Below, in pieces: positions 35,525 to 45,827 of a stretch of 64,000 nucleotides of DNA; position 1 is the first letter of the stretch, and each line of letters starts with the position of its first letter. This DNA comes from Dryas octopetala (taxonomy: Eukaryota; Streptophyta; Magnoliopsida; Rosales; Rosaceae). Location: NCBI GenBank assembly GCA_963921425.1, contig OY992834.1:18737923-18801922 (forward strand), given 5' to 3'. The notes under the pieces were generated by a model that was not told the DNA's origin, did not search any database, and saw nothing but the letters and a program-made list of their open reading frames with translations. A program made the position numbers and the translations under genes.

Positions 35525-35692
35525 CAATTTTTTCGAAGGAAACACTTAGATCTTTCCTCTTTGTTAGAAGTGTATAGGAGTAGAGTCCCCAGTGTTTGCT
35601 TCGAAAAAAAAAAAATGAGTAGAAAAAATGTTCATCTTTTCATTGATTGGAATGGGTGTTAGGTCGGACAGTCCCCGATCCTAACTACATTT

Positions 35693-38600
35693 TTACTGGT
35701 AATAAGTCTTCAAGTGTTCAGCGTTCCAGCTATGCTTGAGAGGCTTCCCAGCCAGAGTGGCCAAGTTGTAAGTGCCGGGCTTGACTATGCCCGTGATTCT
35801 ATATGGTCCGGTCCAGTTCGGATCGAATGAGCTCTCTTTGATAGCAAGGGGATTCTTTTTCATGACGAGATTGCCCAATCCGAAGCTTCTGGGTCTGACC
35901 CTTTGATTGTAATATTTGGCTACCCTTTGTTGGTAGGCGGCTCGGCAGAGATCGGCGTCGGTTCGTCTCTCCTCGATCATGTCCAGGCCGAGCCGAAGTC
36001 CGGCGTCATTGGTCTCGGGATTGTACGTGCCGGTCCGGAATGAAGGAGTCCCCATTTCGACCGGGACGACGGCGTCAGTTCCGAACGCCAACGCATAGGG
36101 AGTTTCCTTCGTGGAGTTGCGATAGGAAGTTCGGTAGGACCAAAGTACCTCTGGCAGGAGTTCAGGCCAATTTCCCTTAGCCTTATCTAGTTTAGTCTTG
36201 AGGGTTTTCTTGATGATCTTGTTGATGGCCTCGACCTGTCCGTTCGACTGCGGATGGTATGGCGCGGTGAAGCGCAAGTTGATGTTCAGACGTGAACAAA
36301 AACTCCTGAACTTCTTGCAGTCGAACTGCTTGCCATTGTCCGCAATGATGGTGTGCGGCATGCCGAACCGGCAAATGATGTTCTTCCAGACGAAGGTCTC
36401 CATCCGTTCGGCTGTGGTTGTGGCCAGGGGCTCGGCCTCGGCCCATTTGGTGAAGTAGTCGACTGCTACCACCGCCATGGTGACTTGCCCTTTAGCTTTC
36501 GGCATAGGACCGATCAGATCGAGTCCCCACTGCGCGAACGGCCAGGGGCTGGATATGGAAGTCAGCAATTGGGGAGGTTGATGGGGAACCGCGGCAAATT
36601 GCTGGCACTTGATACAAGCGCGAGACAGATGATCTGCGTCCTTGTTCAGCGTTGGCCAGAAGTAACCCTGTCTGATCGTCTTGTAGGCGAGGGTTCTTCC
36701 TCCCGAGTGGTTTCCGCATATCCCCTCGTGGATTTCTCTCAGCACATCCTGACCTTCTTGGGGAGTGACACACCGCAAGTAAGGTAGGGAGAAACTCCTC
36801 TTGTAGAGCTGACCATCGATCATGCTGAACCGAGCCGACCTCGTTTTGATGAGACGTGCTTTATCCCTCTCTGGGGGGAGGATCCCGGAGACCAAGTAGG
36901 TGATGATCGGCGTCATCCAGTTCGGCTCGGCCTCGGTTTGCATAACCGTGGCCTCGGTTTCGGCGGTGCTAGGTCTGTCCAGGATTTCGACTGGAACATG
37001 CCTGGCGGATCCGGTGTCTGTGGCCGAAGCCAGGCGCGCCAAGGCGTCGGCCCTGCAGTTCTCTGCCCTCGGGATTTGGGATATTCTGTATTCGTGGAAG
37101 TTTCCAAGTAGCAGACGAGTCTTCTCGAGGTAAGCAGTCATGCTAGGCTCTCGAGTCTCATACTCTCCCAAAATCTGATTGACGATTAGCTGGGAGTCGC
37201 TGAAGATGTTTAGTTTGATCGCGCCGAGCTCTTTTGCCAATCTGAGCCCGGCGATGAGTGCCTCATACTCTGCTTCATTGTTGGATGCTTGAAATCTGAA
37301 ACGAAGAGCATACTCCATCACAACTTGTTCTGGAGAGATCAGAACAAGCCCGGCCCCGCTTCCCATGGCGTTGGAAGATCCGTCCACATAGAGGGTCCAG
37401 GTAATGAGATCAACCTGGTCGCGTTCGCAGATTGTGTTCGGATCGGCTGATGCTGGCATAGCGTCGGCGCGCGGTGGATCCTCCATCGAGGTGGTCGACT
37501 CGCAGATGAAGTCTGACATGGCCTGACCTTTGATGGCCGTCCTGGGACGGTAGATGATGTCAAACTCGCCGAGCTCGATTGACCACTTGATGAGCCGACC
37601 TGAAGTCTCAGGTTTTGCTAGGATTTGTCTGAGCGGCTGATCCGTCAAGACAACGATAGAATGAGCCTGGAAGTATGGTCTCAGTTTCCTAGCCGAGCTG
37701 ACCAGGGCGAGAGCCATCTTCTCGAATTTTGGATACCTGGTCTCGGCATCGGCGAGGGCTCGGCTCGTGTAGAAGACGGGGTGTTGTACACCGCCGACCT
37801 CCCTCACCAGGACCGAGCTGAGAGCCGAGTCTGAAACAGAAAGGTAGAGGAAAAGTTCTTCACCTTCCTCTGGTTTGGATAAGATGGGAGGTTCCCCCAT
37901 GTGCCTTTTCAGATCTTGAAAGGCCTGCTCGCATTGGGGGGTCCATTCTATGCTCTTCCCTGCTCCCCTTAAGGCTTTGAAGAAAGGGAGGCACCGGTCA
38001 GTAGATTTCGAGATGAACCGGTTCAGGGCGGCAACTCTTCCAGTCAGACTCTGGATTTCCTTGCGTGTCCTTGGGGACTTCATGTTGATCAAAGCCTGGA
38101 TCTTCTCCGGATTGGCTTCAATCCCCCGTTGGCTGACCAGGTAGCCCAGGAACTTTCCTGACCGAACCCCAAAGATACATTTGGCTGGGTTCAGCCGCAT
38201 CTGATACTCCTTCAGGACTCCGAACATGTCTGAGAGGTCCTTGACGTGATCGTCCGCCTTGATGCTCTTGACCAGCATGTCATCCACGTAAACCTCTACG
38301 GATTTGCCGATGGAAGATCTGAACATGTGGTTGACCAGCCTTTGATAGGTGGCTCCGGCGTTTTTGAGGCCGAAGGGCATGACCTTGTAGCAGTACATGC
38401 CGTGATCAGTTATGAAAGATGTGCCTTCCTGGTCGGACTTGTGCATCAGGATCTGGTTGTATCCAGAGTAGGCGTCCATGAAACTGAGGAGCTGATGTCC
38501 TGCTGTTGCATCGACGAGCTGATCTATTCTGGGCAAGGGAAAACTATCCTTGGGACAAGCCCTGTTCAGATCGGTGAAGTCCACGCACATCCTCCACTTC

Positions 38601-41600
38601 CCATTGTTCTTTTTCACCATGACCACGTTGGCGAGCCAGTCGGGGTAGTTGACCTCCCGGATGAACCCGTTGTTTTGCAACTTGGTTACCTCTTCAGCCA
38701 TGGCGGCGTATCGAACCGGGTCGTATGACCTCCTCTTCTGACGGACCGGTTTGCATCCCGGGTCCGTGTTCAGCCTGTGGGTGATCACGTCAGACGATAT
38801 GCCTGGCATGTCATCGTAAGACCAGGCGAACACTTCCGCGTTGGCACGGAGGAAGTCAATTATGGCGGAGCGCTGCTCGGGGCTGGTCTGAGTCCCCACT
38901 CGGACGAGCCGATCCGGTGTCTCGGCCGAGATCGGCACTTCCTCCCAAGCCTCGGCGGGGAGGGGCCGAGAATCTGAGCTCGGCTCGGAAGTGAAGTCGA
39001 ATGTCTCCGCCCTCGGCCACCTGCCCGAATCGGCGATAGAGTCAAGCTCCTGCGAGTTCGGCAGCTGACCCTTCTGCTTGATCGAAGCGGCGTAGCATGA
39101 CCGAGCCGAGCACTGGTCTCCCTGAATGACAATGCAGTCGTCGCCCACCGGACATTTGATGAGAAGGTTGGCGTAATGGACGATGCAGTCAAGGTCGACT
39201 AGAGCCGGTCTGCCCAGAATGATGTTGTAGGCTGACGGCCGCTTGACGACAATGAAGTACGTCATGCAGGTCTTCTTGATCGGCCCCTTCCCGAGCGAAA
39301 GGGGAAGGTAGATGTGTCCGAGGGGCTGAACCACTTCTCCCCCGAACCCGACCAAGGCAGGTGTATCGGTCTCCAGCTTATCCTCGCCGATGCCCATCTG
39401 CGCGAGCGCAGAGTGGTAGAGGATGTTGACTGAGCTCCCTCCATCGACGAAGGAACGCGCGATGGTTGTTCCGGCCACCTCAGCCACTATGACGACCGGA
39501 TCATAGTGGGGGAAGATGATCTCGTTTGCCTCGTTTGGCTCAAAGGTGACCGGTGCCCAGTCCTTCCGCTGTCTTTTGGAAGTGCTGGGCTGACCCGCCT
39601 GGATCGACAGGGACTCGTGTGCTTGAGCCGCCTGTCTGACATACTCCTTCTGGGATCGGTTCGAGTTCCCCACGAAGGTTGGTCCCCCCCCGATCGATCC
39701 GATGGCAGCATCCTGGACCTCGATGGTGTTGGTGGGCTTCTTCGGCGCGGCCTTGGGTACCCTAGGCCCACCGGCCAGGAATTGATTGATCTTACCCGCC
39801 CGGGCAAGAGTCTCAATCCCGTCGCGGAGGGCGTAGCAATCACCCGTGACGTGGCCGTGATTGGAATGGTATTTGCAGAAGACGTCCTCCTTGATTTTGT
39901 CTGGGGGTGGTCCCTTGATCTCCCTTGCGACTGGGAGTTGGTCCTTGACCTTGGAGTAGATTGTCTCCAGACCGGCGTTGAGGGGAGTGTACTCCGTGTA
40001 CTGGACAAACTTGGGTCCCTTGCCCAGAAGTTGGCGTGGCTCCTCGGTCCTGGTCTTCTTGGGTTGGACCTGGGGTTTGGGACTTGCGACCTCTCCCTCC
40101 TTCCTCTTGGCCGAGGTCGGCCTGGGATTCAGGGCCTCCACCTGAGCATCCCACTCCTCAGCCCGCGCCCACTTAGTGGCTTCGGCAGAAAGCTCATCGT
40201 AAGTGGAGGGAGGATTCCTCATCAAGTGGGAACGGAGTCCCCCGGCGTGCAGGCCTTGCATGAGGGCATTCTTAGCTGACCTATCGTCGCAATCGTCGCA
40301 CTTCGTATATTCGATGTTGAAGCGGATCAGATAGGCCTTGAGGCTCTCCCCCTCCTGCTGCTTGATGAGCGACATATCGTTCAAGTTGTAGAGTCGTTCG
40401 GATACAACCCGATATCTCGCCAGAAAGGCCCTCCGGAGGTCGGAGAAGGAGTCGATGGAGTTCGGTTGGAGGGTTCGGAACCAACCCCGAGCCGAGCCCT
40501 TCAAGGTCGAAGGGAAGATTCTGCACTTCGTGGCTTCAGATGCCTGGCGGGCCTCCATGGCGTATCTGAAGCTGTCAAGATGGTCGTAGGGATCCTTGGT
40601 CCCGTCATACTGATCCATCTTGGGGGGCTTGGTGTCGCGGGAGACCTCAGCATCCATGATTCTGCTGGTGTACGGGAGGGGAAGTTCCTCCCCGTGGTCG
40701 GCTCTACCGGTATACCCCCTGGAGACCTCGACATGTCCGAGCCGATCGTGGACGCTTCGGATCTGGTCCTGGACCAAAGTCCGAACAAGATTTTCCACAT
40801 TGGGCGGGGTCGGCTCGGCCGCATTTTCCCCTGAGCACTCGGCCTGGTTGCCGAGTCTCTCACTCACCGGCTGACGAGTGAGCCTCTCGCTTGCCGGTTG
40901 TCGATCCGACATGATCATGGTGGACCCCAGTCGGTCGCTCACTGATCGCCTCCCCGAGTAAGTTCCTGATGGGGAAGGATCCTGACTGGCGATAGGGCCG
41001 AGTCTATTCCGAATCGGGCCCCTGGTTTCGGCCGAACCGGCAGGACTGTTGGCCCCCAACCTTGATTGGGCCGGGGGTCGTCGATTTGTGTTCGGGTCGG
41101 CACGGTCTCCGCCCGAATTCCTGGGGGCACGTTTCCCGAAAGCCGCCTGTTTTTGCTGAAGAAGACGGTGGGCGTTCAGGCATTCGGCCTGTTCGGCCGG
41201 GGGCATGTCCTCGAAGCCCGGGAAGACGTGATCCGATTCCTGCTGATCGGTCTGGTCGTTCGGCTCGGCAGGAGTGCTTTGCCGAGAAGGAGACGGCGAA
41301 AGGACCTCCTGCTCGGTTCGGGTCCGGCGTGATCGGAAGCCCGATCCCCCACTATTCTCAAGTTGAGCACGGTGGCGTGCAAGTTCCCCGGCCAGCTCGG
41401 CCTGTTTTGCGAGCAGCTCGTTATTCTGCTTCAGGAGTGCATTCTCAGCGGCCAGATGTCGCTGACTCTCCTTAAGGAGTTTGTGAGCGGCTCGGATCTT
41501 GGAGGGACCTTTGGACTTTGGCGTCCTGGGGAGTTGTGCTCCCCTCGTTTTCTCAGGTGTCTCAGGCTGATGCTGTTCATCATTCTGAGACGCTCCTGAA

Positions 41601-41632
41601 GAAGAACTGGTGTCCCGAAATATGGTAGTCAT
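35693..41632 (-). CDS. Tat-lineage Gypsy gag-pol polyprotein, uninterrupted
   Basis: A single frame of 1979 codons encodes all retrotransposition proteins. In order, with approximate residues: gag domain 365-465 (GSARGWFRTLQP); aspartic protease near 727 (FVDGGSSVNILY); reverse transcriptase with DFTDLNRACPKDSFPLPRID and YVDD at 1115-1118; Gypsy RNase H 1230-1345 (LTDQPLRQIL); a second archaeal-type RNase H 1411-1535 (WTLYVDGSSN, NNEAEYEALIAGL); integrase zinc region 1637-1677; integrase core with LDLIGP near 1703, ADNGKQFD near 1763 and a Glu near 1800. No stop or frameshift interrupts it. I chose the ATG at 41632; an in-frame GTG lies 48 bp upstream. Transcription would start in the right-hand LTR. 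It appears fully coding-competent. Confidence 0.96.
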   Translation of the reverse strand: MTTIFRDTSSSSGASQNDEQHQPETPEKTRGAQLPRTPKSKGPSKIRAAHKLLKESQRHLAAENALLKQNNELLAKQAELAGELARHRAQLENSGGSGFRSRRTRTEQEVLSPSPSRQSTPAEPNDQTDQQESDHVFPGFEDMPPAEQAECLNAHRLLQQKQAAFGKRAPRNSGGDRADPNTNRRPPAQSRLGANSPAGSAETRGPIRNRLGPIASQDPSPSGTYSGRRSVSDRLGSTMIMSDRQPASERLTRQPVSERLGNQAECSGENAAEPTPPNVENLVRTLVQDQIRSVHDRLGHVEVSRGYTGRADHGEELPLPYTSRIMDAEVSRDTKPPKMDQYDGTKDPYDHLDSFRYAMEARQASEATKCRIFPSTLKGSARGWFRTLQPNSIDSFSDLRRAFLARYRVVSERLYNLNDMSLIKQQEGESLKAYLIRFNIEYTKCDDCDDRSAKNALMQGLHAGGLRSHLMRNPPSTYDELSAEATKWARAEEWDAQVEALNPRPTSAKRKEGEVASPKPQVQPKKTRTEEPRQLLGKGPKFVQYTEYTPLNAGLETIYSKVKDQLPVAREIKGPPPDKIKEDVFCKYHSNHGHVTGDCYALRDGIETLARAGKINQFLAGGPRVPKAAPKKPTNTIEVQDAAIGSIGGGPTFVGNSNRSQKEYVRQAAQAHESLSIQAGQPSTSKRQRKDWAPVTFEPNEANEIIFPHYDPVVIVAEVAGTTIARSFVDGGSSVNILYHSALAQMGIGEDKLETDTPALVGFGGEVVQPLGHIYLPLSLGKGPIKKTCMTYFIVVKRPSAYNIILGRPALVDLDCIVHYANLLIKCPVGDDCIVIQGDQCSARSCYAASIKQKGQLPNSQELDSIADSGRWPRAETFDFTSEPSSDSRPLPAEAWEEVPISAETPDRLVRVGTQTSPEQRSAIIDFLRANAEVFAWSYDDMPGISSDVITHRLNTDPGCKPVRQKRRSYDPVRYAAMAEEVTKLQNNGFIREVNYPDWLANVVMVKKNNGKWRMCVDFTDLNRACPKDSFPLPRIDQLVDATAGHQLLSFMDAYSGYNQILMHKSDQEGTSFITDHGMYCYKVMPFGLKNAGATYQRLVNHMFRSSIGKSVEVYVDDMLVKSIKADDHVKDLSDMFGVLKEYQMRLNPAKCIFGVRSGKFLGYLVSQRGIEANPEKIQALINMKSPRTRKEIQSLTGRVAALNRFISKSTDRCLPFFKALRGAGKSIEWTPQCEQAFQDLKRHMGEPPILSKPEEGEELFLYLSVSDSALSSVLVREVGGVQHPVFYTSRALADAETRYPKFEKMALALVSSARKLRPYFQAHSIVVLTDQPLRQILAKPETSGRLIKWSIELGEFDIIYRPRTAIKGQAMSDFICESTTSMEDPPRADAMPASADPNTICERDQVDLITWTLYVDGSSNAMGSGAGLVLISPEQVVMEYALRFRFQASNNEAEYEALIAGLRLAKELGAIKLNIFSDSQLIVNQILGEYETREPSMTAYLEKTRLLLGNFHEYRISQIPRAENCRADALARLASATDTGSARHVPVEILDRPSTAETEATVMQTEAEPNWMTPIITYLVSGILPPERDKARLIKTRSARFSMIDGQLYKRSFSLPYLRCVTPQEGQDVLREIHEGICGNHSGGRTLAYKTIRQGYFWPTLNKDADHLSRACIKCQQFAAVPHQPPQLLTSISSPWPFAQWGLDLIGPMPKAKGQVTMAVVAVDYFTKWAEAEPLATTTAERMETFVWKNIICRFGMPHTIIADNGKQFDCKKFRSFCSRLNINLRFTAPYHPQSNGQVEAINKIIKKTLKTKLDKAKGNWPELLPEVLWSYRTSYRNSTKETPYALAFGTDAVVPVEMGTPSFRTGTYNPETNDAGLRLGLDMIEERRTDADLCRAAYQQRVAKYYNQRVRPRSFGLGNLVMKKNPLAIKESSFDPNWTGPYRITGIVKPGTYNLATLAGKPLKHSWNAEHLKTYYQ

Positions 41633-41692
41633 GATGACTTGCGTGGAGGAAGAGCTTAGCGTTTGCGGTGATGAACACAACGGCTGAAGTCA

Positions 41693-41712
41693 GCTTCCCA
41701 CAGACGGCGCCA
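41693..41712 (-). other. Primer-binding site of the Tat element
   Basis: Three bases inside the 5' LTR the - strand reads TGGCGCCGTCTGTGGGAAGC. The first eight bases would pair with a tRNA ending CGGCGCCA, as plant tRNA-Asp does; pairing further on is not clear. Confidence 0.75.
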
Positions 41713-41715
41713 ATC

Positions 41716-42779
41716 TGTTGATGCAAATTCTCGTAAGGTAGATGCAACAACTTAGATAAGTTGACCTGGCTGATCAGGTGCTTTGTTGGATGATGAAGTG
41801 GATGCTGGTTGAGATCTTCCTGTAGACAAAACAAGATCAAAGGAGATGGACCGGTGTGGTACCAGCCAAACACACTCCGATGATGAAATCAGTGATGATG
41901 TTTGATGGTGGGTGAGGAAGAACAAAGGAAGAACTTGGGAGAATGGGAAGAACAAGGCAAATGTTCTGGGTTATTCTCAGCAAGTTGGGTAGGCTTTTTT
42001 TGTAGAAGGGAATGCAAGTGTTTTTGCGTGTATATTGGTGGATTGCTAGGTGCTTCATTTTGTGCATATGTGGTGTCTTATATAGGCAAAGGAAGACTTA
42101 ATGATTAAGTTACCTGCCTGTGAATGAATGGTTGCCAGAGACCCACGCACCTGGTTAGACCTAGTTGCATGCTCAGCTGCTTGCTTCCTCAGCATTGAAT
42201 GCTGCATTGAATGCTCCATTAAATGCAAGGTTGGAAGGTTCAGGTAGACTGCTCCAACATTCATGAATGCAGGCCTGATATTCTATCTGTCAGAAGAATG
42301 TGTCAGGTGCATTTAAGTGTGGCGGTTCGTCCCAGCGTGATCTTCCTGGGAATGGCGGCGGAGAGCCGAGCCGAGCCGATACGAACATATGTTCCCATGC
42401 GAAGACACGAAGTCCATATGTGGTCGGATCGGGCATGGGACTCCAAGCCGAGCCGGTCCATAGATTGGAGTCTTTCCGAGCCCTAACTGGTCGACGCCAG
42501 AACTCGGAAGGAAGCCATCTCGTGTGCCGAGCCGAGCCGAGCCGGGATGATCGTGGGAAGATGGACACTCGATCCCAAGGAAGATCATCGGTTCGGCTCG
42601 GACCGAACAAGGAGGGGCGGTGTGGAGATCCGGTCTGAGCTGGTAGAGGAAGTGCTGATCAGTGATGACGTGGAAGTCAAAGTTTGACCACTGAGAATCA
42701 ACTCCGAGGTGGATGTTTGACCAGCCACGTGTCGAGCTGTGATTGGCTGTTCGGGTCGATGTGGGTTTTCCCACAAACA
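41716..42779 (-). repeat. 5' LTR of the Tat element (right-hand copy)
   Basis: 1064 bp, TG...CA, collinear with the left LTR and without visible differences. It drives gag-pol, which reads leftwards. Confidence 0.96.
42077..42086 (-). promoter_or_regulatory. TATA box in the 5' LTR
   Basis: The - strand reads CCTATATAAG inside an otherwise GC-richer LTR, a consensus TATA box oriented towards gag-pol. Confidence 0.7.
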
Positions 42780-42784
42780 TGATC
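42780..42784. repeat. Target-site duplication of the Tat element, right copy
   Basis: TGATC, identical to 30517-30521. Confidence 0.95.
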
Positions 42785-44127
42785 CTTTTTCTGGATGACT
42801 TGAGAGTTTGTATGTGTGGTTCTAAGTTAACCTACACTAGGGGATTCTGATACTACATAAACAAATTTTATGTAAAACATTTAACCAAAAACTAATTCAT
42901 AACTGGTGAAAATGACCATTAATTAAATATTGTAAGGTAAAACTTCGGGCTTGTTTATCTTATTCAAAAACTTTAAAAAAAAAAAAAAAAAGTTTTAGTC
43001 AAGAAAACATATTTGATAAACCATTTCGAAAATAATTTTTAGAAAAAAAATTAAAAAACAGTCCTCTTTTTAAGCTTTATCGTTTTTCTCAAATTGTTTT
43101 ACACTTCTTTCTAACTTAGTTGCTATTATTTTTAAAATTACAAAAATTAATTTAAAAAACTCACATTTAAAAAATAAAATCTTAATTTTTGAAAAAAAAT
43201 AAAAATTGAGTAGGATACCAAACCGGCGTTCAGTTCGCAACAGTGACGAATTCAATCAAAAGTGGGTGTAGGCAACTGCCCCCACTCCCCAAATTACCCA
43301 CCCATTCACATGTTTTATGTTCGTTTTTCAAAGATGAAGGTTACTTGTATCCTGAAAAGCCTCAAAGAAGGGGCATGCTGGCGTGTGCGTGTGGCTTTTT
43401 CTAGTCGTCTCCACTCTCAACTGTAGTTGCAACCCAATTCACTCGACCACTTAATTGCTGCCACGCACGGCGACCCTTCTAGTGCCTTTTTCGACCACTT
43501 AATTACGCTTAACAATTTTCTTCCAATTTGGTTTGGGTAAATCGGAATGTAAATGTGCTTCCTAAATAGATTTATTTACTTTATTTGCTCAATTCTTGTG
43601 GTGTTAAAATTTAAACAAAAAGGAGTTTCAGAAAGTAACAGAAATAGGTGCAACTAGGTATGTTAAATTGTATCTCTTGAAGTCCAATTTGTACAAATTT
43701 ATTCTTTAATTTTTTGGAATATGTCTTGGAACTGGTAGAACTTTAATAATTGAGATCTTCATATGCAAGGCCAATGAATCAGGATATGACTGAAAAATTG
43801 AAAAATTATAACCATTATTCTTTTGTCAGCAGCTACTGATAAATTTTTGTACACTTGACACTTCTATTGTCTTCTGGTGTAGACTGTGTATAGTGGTGTG
43901 GATTAGGAGTACCATTTGGTGTGGTTTTTACTGAATCCACTCATTCTTACCAATTTTAATTTTATTTGGTTTTGGTAACTTATTTTTACAATCCCACCAA
44001 GCCTTGATGCTGATTCATGAACACCACGTGACTTTTTTTTTTTGGTTGAGAAAAAGGCCCAAAAGCAAATCATTCATCAAACTTCAACCAAAGTAGCTAC
44101 ATAACTTAAAAAAAACATGTGAATTAA
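42785..44127. other. Intergenic DNA, nothing recognised
   Basis: AT-rich flank of the Tat insertion with A-runs near 42973-42989. No protein similarity. Confidence 0.5.
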
Positions 44128-44172
44128 TGATTTGATTTTGTTTTTTCAATTTTTTTATGTTTAATATATATG

Positions 44173-44205
<33 letters not shown>

Positions 44206-45563
44206 TATATTTAATATATATGCGCCACTCGTGGTTTGTAGGGTCCAAGGGCAAAATGGTAATGTTTCTTCTGTTGAGTTTTGGTTAGACAGATGTTCTA
44301 AAGCCTAATGATTTGATTTTGTTTTTGTTTTAATTTTTTTATGTTTAATATATGTCTTACACACACACACACATACATATATTTAATATAGAGAGCTACT
44401 ATTTGCACAATTTTTTTTTTCTTTTTGCACACATTTTTCTCTTACACACCTTTTATTATTTTTTTAAAATGTAAAATTTCTCCTTTAACACACCTCTCTC
44501 ATTACCAAAATACCCCAAATCTCATTAATCTTACTAAATTTCTCTTACACACCCCACCCAATCTATTCAAACAATACACACACACTCAACCCTTTCAGAC
44601 AATACACACCCCACCCCCAACCTCACGCCCACCCAATCCTAGCCATTGTTGTCAACACCATAGTTATGCCTTAAGTTAAATTATTTTGATTCATATGCAA
44701 ATCTAGGTTTTTTTCTGTTTGAGATAAATTGGGGTGCGAGTTTTCTGGATTTCAAGATTGAAATTTCGGGTTTGAGTTATAGGGTTTCGTAGGTTATTCG
44801 GCACTGGTCTATCGAATATTTCGGTTTCATTCGGTAGTAAGCTACCGAACATTTCGATTTCGTTTGGTACTAAGTTGTCGAACTTTTCAGTTTCGTTCGG
44901 CAGCTTACTACCGAAAGAAACCGAAATGTTCAGCAGACCAGTGCCGAATGACCTGTGAATCCGAAAATGAATAACTAGAAAATTCACTCTTGCACTCTAA
45001 AAAACTTCACTTCAAATCATCGCAAATAGACGAGAAATATATTATGATTGATTAACCAATTGAAATTAGATAAGAAAACATTATATTTACATTCAAATCC
45101 AAAAATTTTAGGTTAGGGCATGTCTCCAACTTCCAATGTCTATGGTGGAGAGAGAATGCATGTGCGGCGATGAAGGTGGGTTGATGGCAGGAGGTGGGTG
45201 TCGGCAATTTTGGGATGGAGGTGGGGTCACGGGTGGGGTGTGTTTTGGTTGTGGTTGGAGATGAGGTTGAGGGTGGGGTGTGTAGTTGTGATTTAGGAGT
45301 GTTGGGTTTGAGGTGTGTAAGGAGAGTTTTTTTTTTTTTTTTTTTTTTCAAATGATGTGGGTTGTCCTTTAAAGTAATTTCTCTTTGTGTCAATTAAGTA
45401 ATTTCACAAAATAAGTTAGTGGGGGTGTGCAAAAAGAAAAAAAAAAAAGGTGTGCAAATAGCAGCACTCTTAATATATATGCATCACTCGTGGTTTGTAG
45501 GTCCAAAGGCAAAATGGTAATGTTTCTCCTGTTGAGTTTTGGTTAGATAAATGTTCTAAAGCC
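44128..45563. repeat. Tandem duplication of about 180 bp, second copy split by a MITE
   Basis: Unit A is 44128-44306. Unit B starts at 44307 and resumes at 45470-45563 after the MITE. Both share AATGATTTGATTTTGTTTTT, an (AC)n tract, TCGTGGTTTGTAGG, GGCAAAATGGTAATGTTTCT and GTTGAGTTTTGGTTAGA. Unit A also contains a (CT)n tract at 44171-44190. Confidence 0.9.
44391..45469. mobile_element. MITE of about 1.08 kb with 8-bp target duplication, Mutator- or hAT-like
   Basis: The ends are inverted repeats: GAGAGCTACTATTTGCAC on the left and, reverse-complemented, GAGTGCTGCTATTTGCAC on the right. TTAATATA flanks both sides (44383-44390 and 45470-45477). The undisturbed site in the neighbouring tandem copy (44200-44225) has TTAATATA once, which confirms an 8-bp duplication. 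The interior carries a long hairpin: TTCGGCACTGGTCT near 44798 pairs with AGACCAGTGCCGAA near 44935. It has no coding capacity. Confidence 0.88.
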
Positions 45564-45827
45564 ACTGTTGGATTTAATTAGAACCTAAGATGTCACATGC
45601 CAATAGGTGTGAGATGGTTAGAAATGTATATTAGACTATTTTTTATTTTTTGTGGTTTGGAAGTGCTTAGACTTGCATTAAAGCTCTATGCCAAGATCAT
45701 TGCCCTCCTGAATGAGGGCAGAGAACAACCAAGAGAGGAAGTTATCCCTCCAGAGTACAACGTCATCACGACTAAGAGAATGAAGGGAAACTAAGTGTGC
45801 TACCTTATCACAAGAGTGATTATGAAA
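45564..45827. other. Short gap, possibly the 3' end of the neighbouring LINE remnant
   Basis: No gene. The stretch 45680-45795 may be 3' untranslated sequence of the LINE remnant (- strand), but no poly(A) tail is clear. Confidence 0.35.

Larger units (their letters stand above)
30522..42779 (-). mobile_element. Complete Ty3/Gypsy retrotransposon, Tat lineage, 12,258 bp
   Basis: The element has two 1064-bp LTRs (TG...CA ends), a perfect TGATC target duplication, a primer-binding site and a polypurine tract in the right places. Its gag-pol frame is unbroken. A second, archaeal-type RNase H after the normal one assigns it to the Tat lineage. An antisense gene lies between pol and the 3' LTR, as known for several Tat elements (for example Grande and Retand). 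It is strikingly GC-rich against the AT-rich surroundings and filled with CCGAGCCGA motifs. The LTRs look identical by eye and every shared reading frame in them translates identically, so the insertion is recent. Confidence 0.97.

Noticed and set aside
35167-35545. Repeating open frames on the - strand
   Set aside because: They are translations of the 71-bp tandem array, each overlapping the next.
36192-41599. Many open frames of 60-260 codons overlapping gag-pol
   Set aside because: Shadows of the long GC-rich gag-pol frame in other frames and on the opposite strand.
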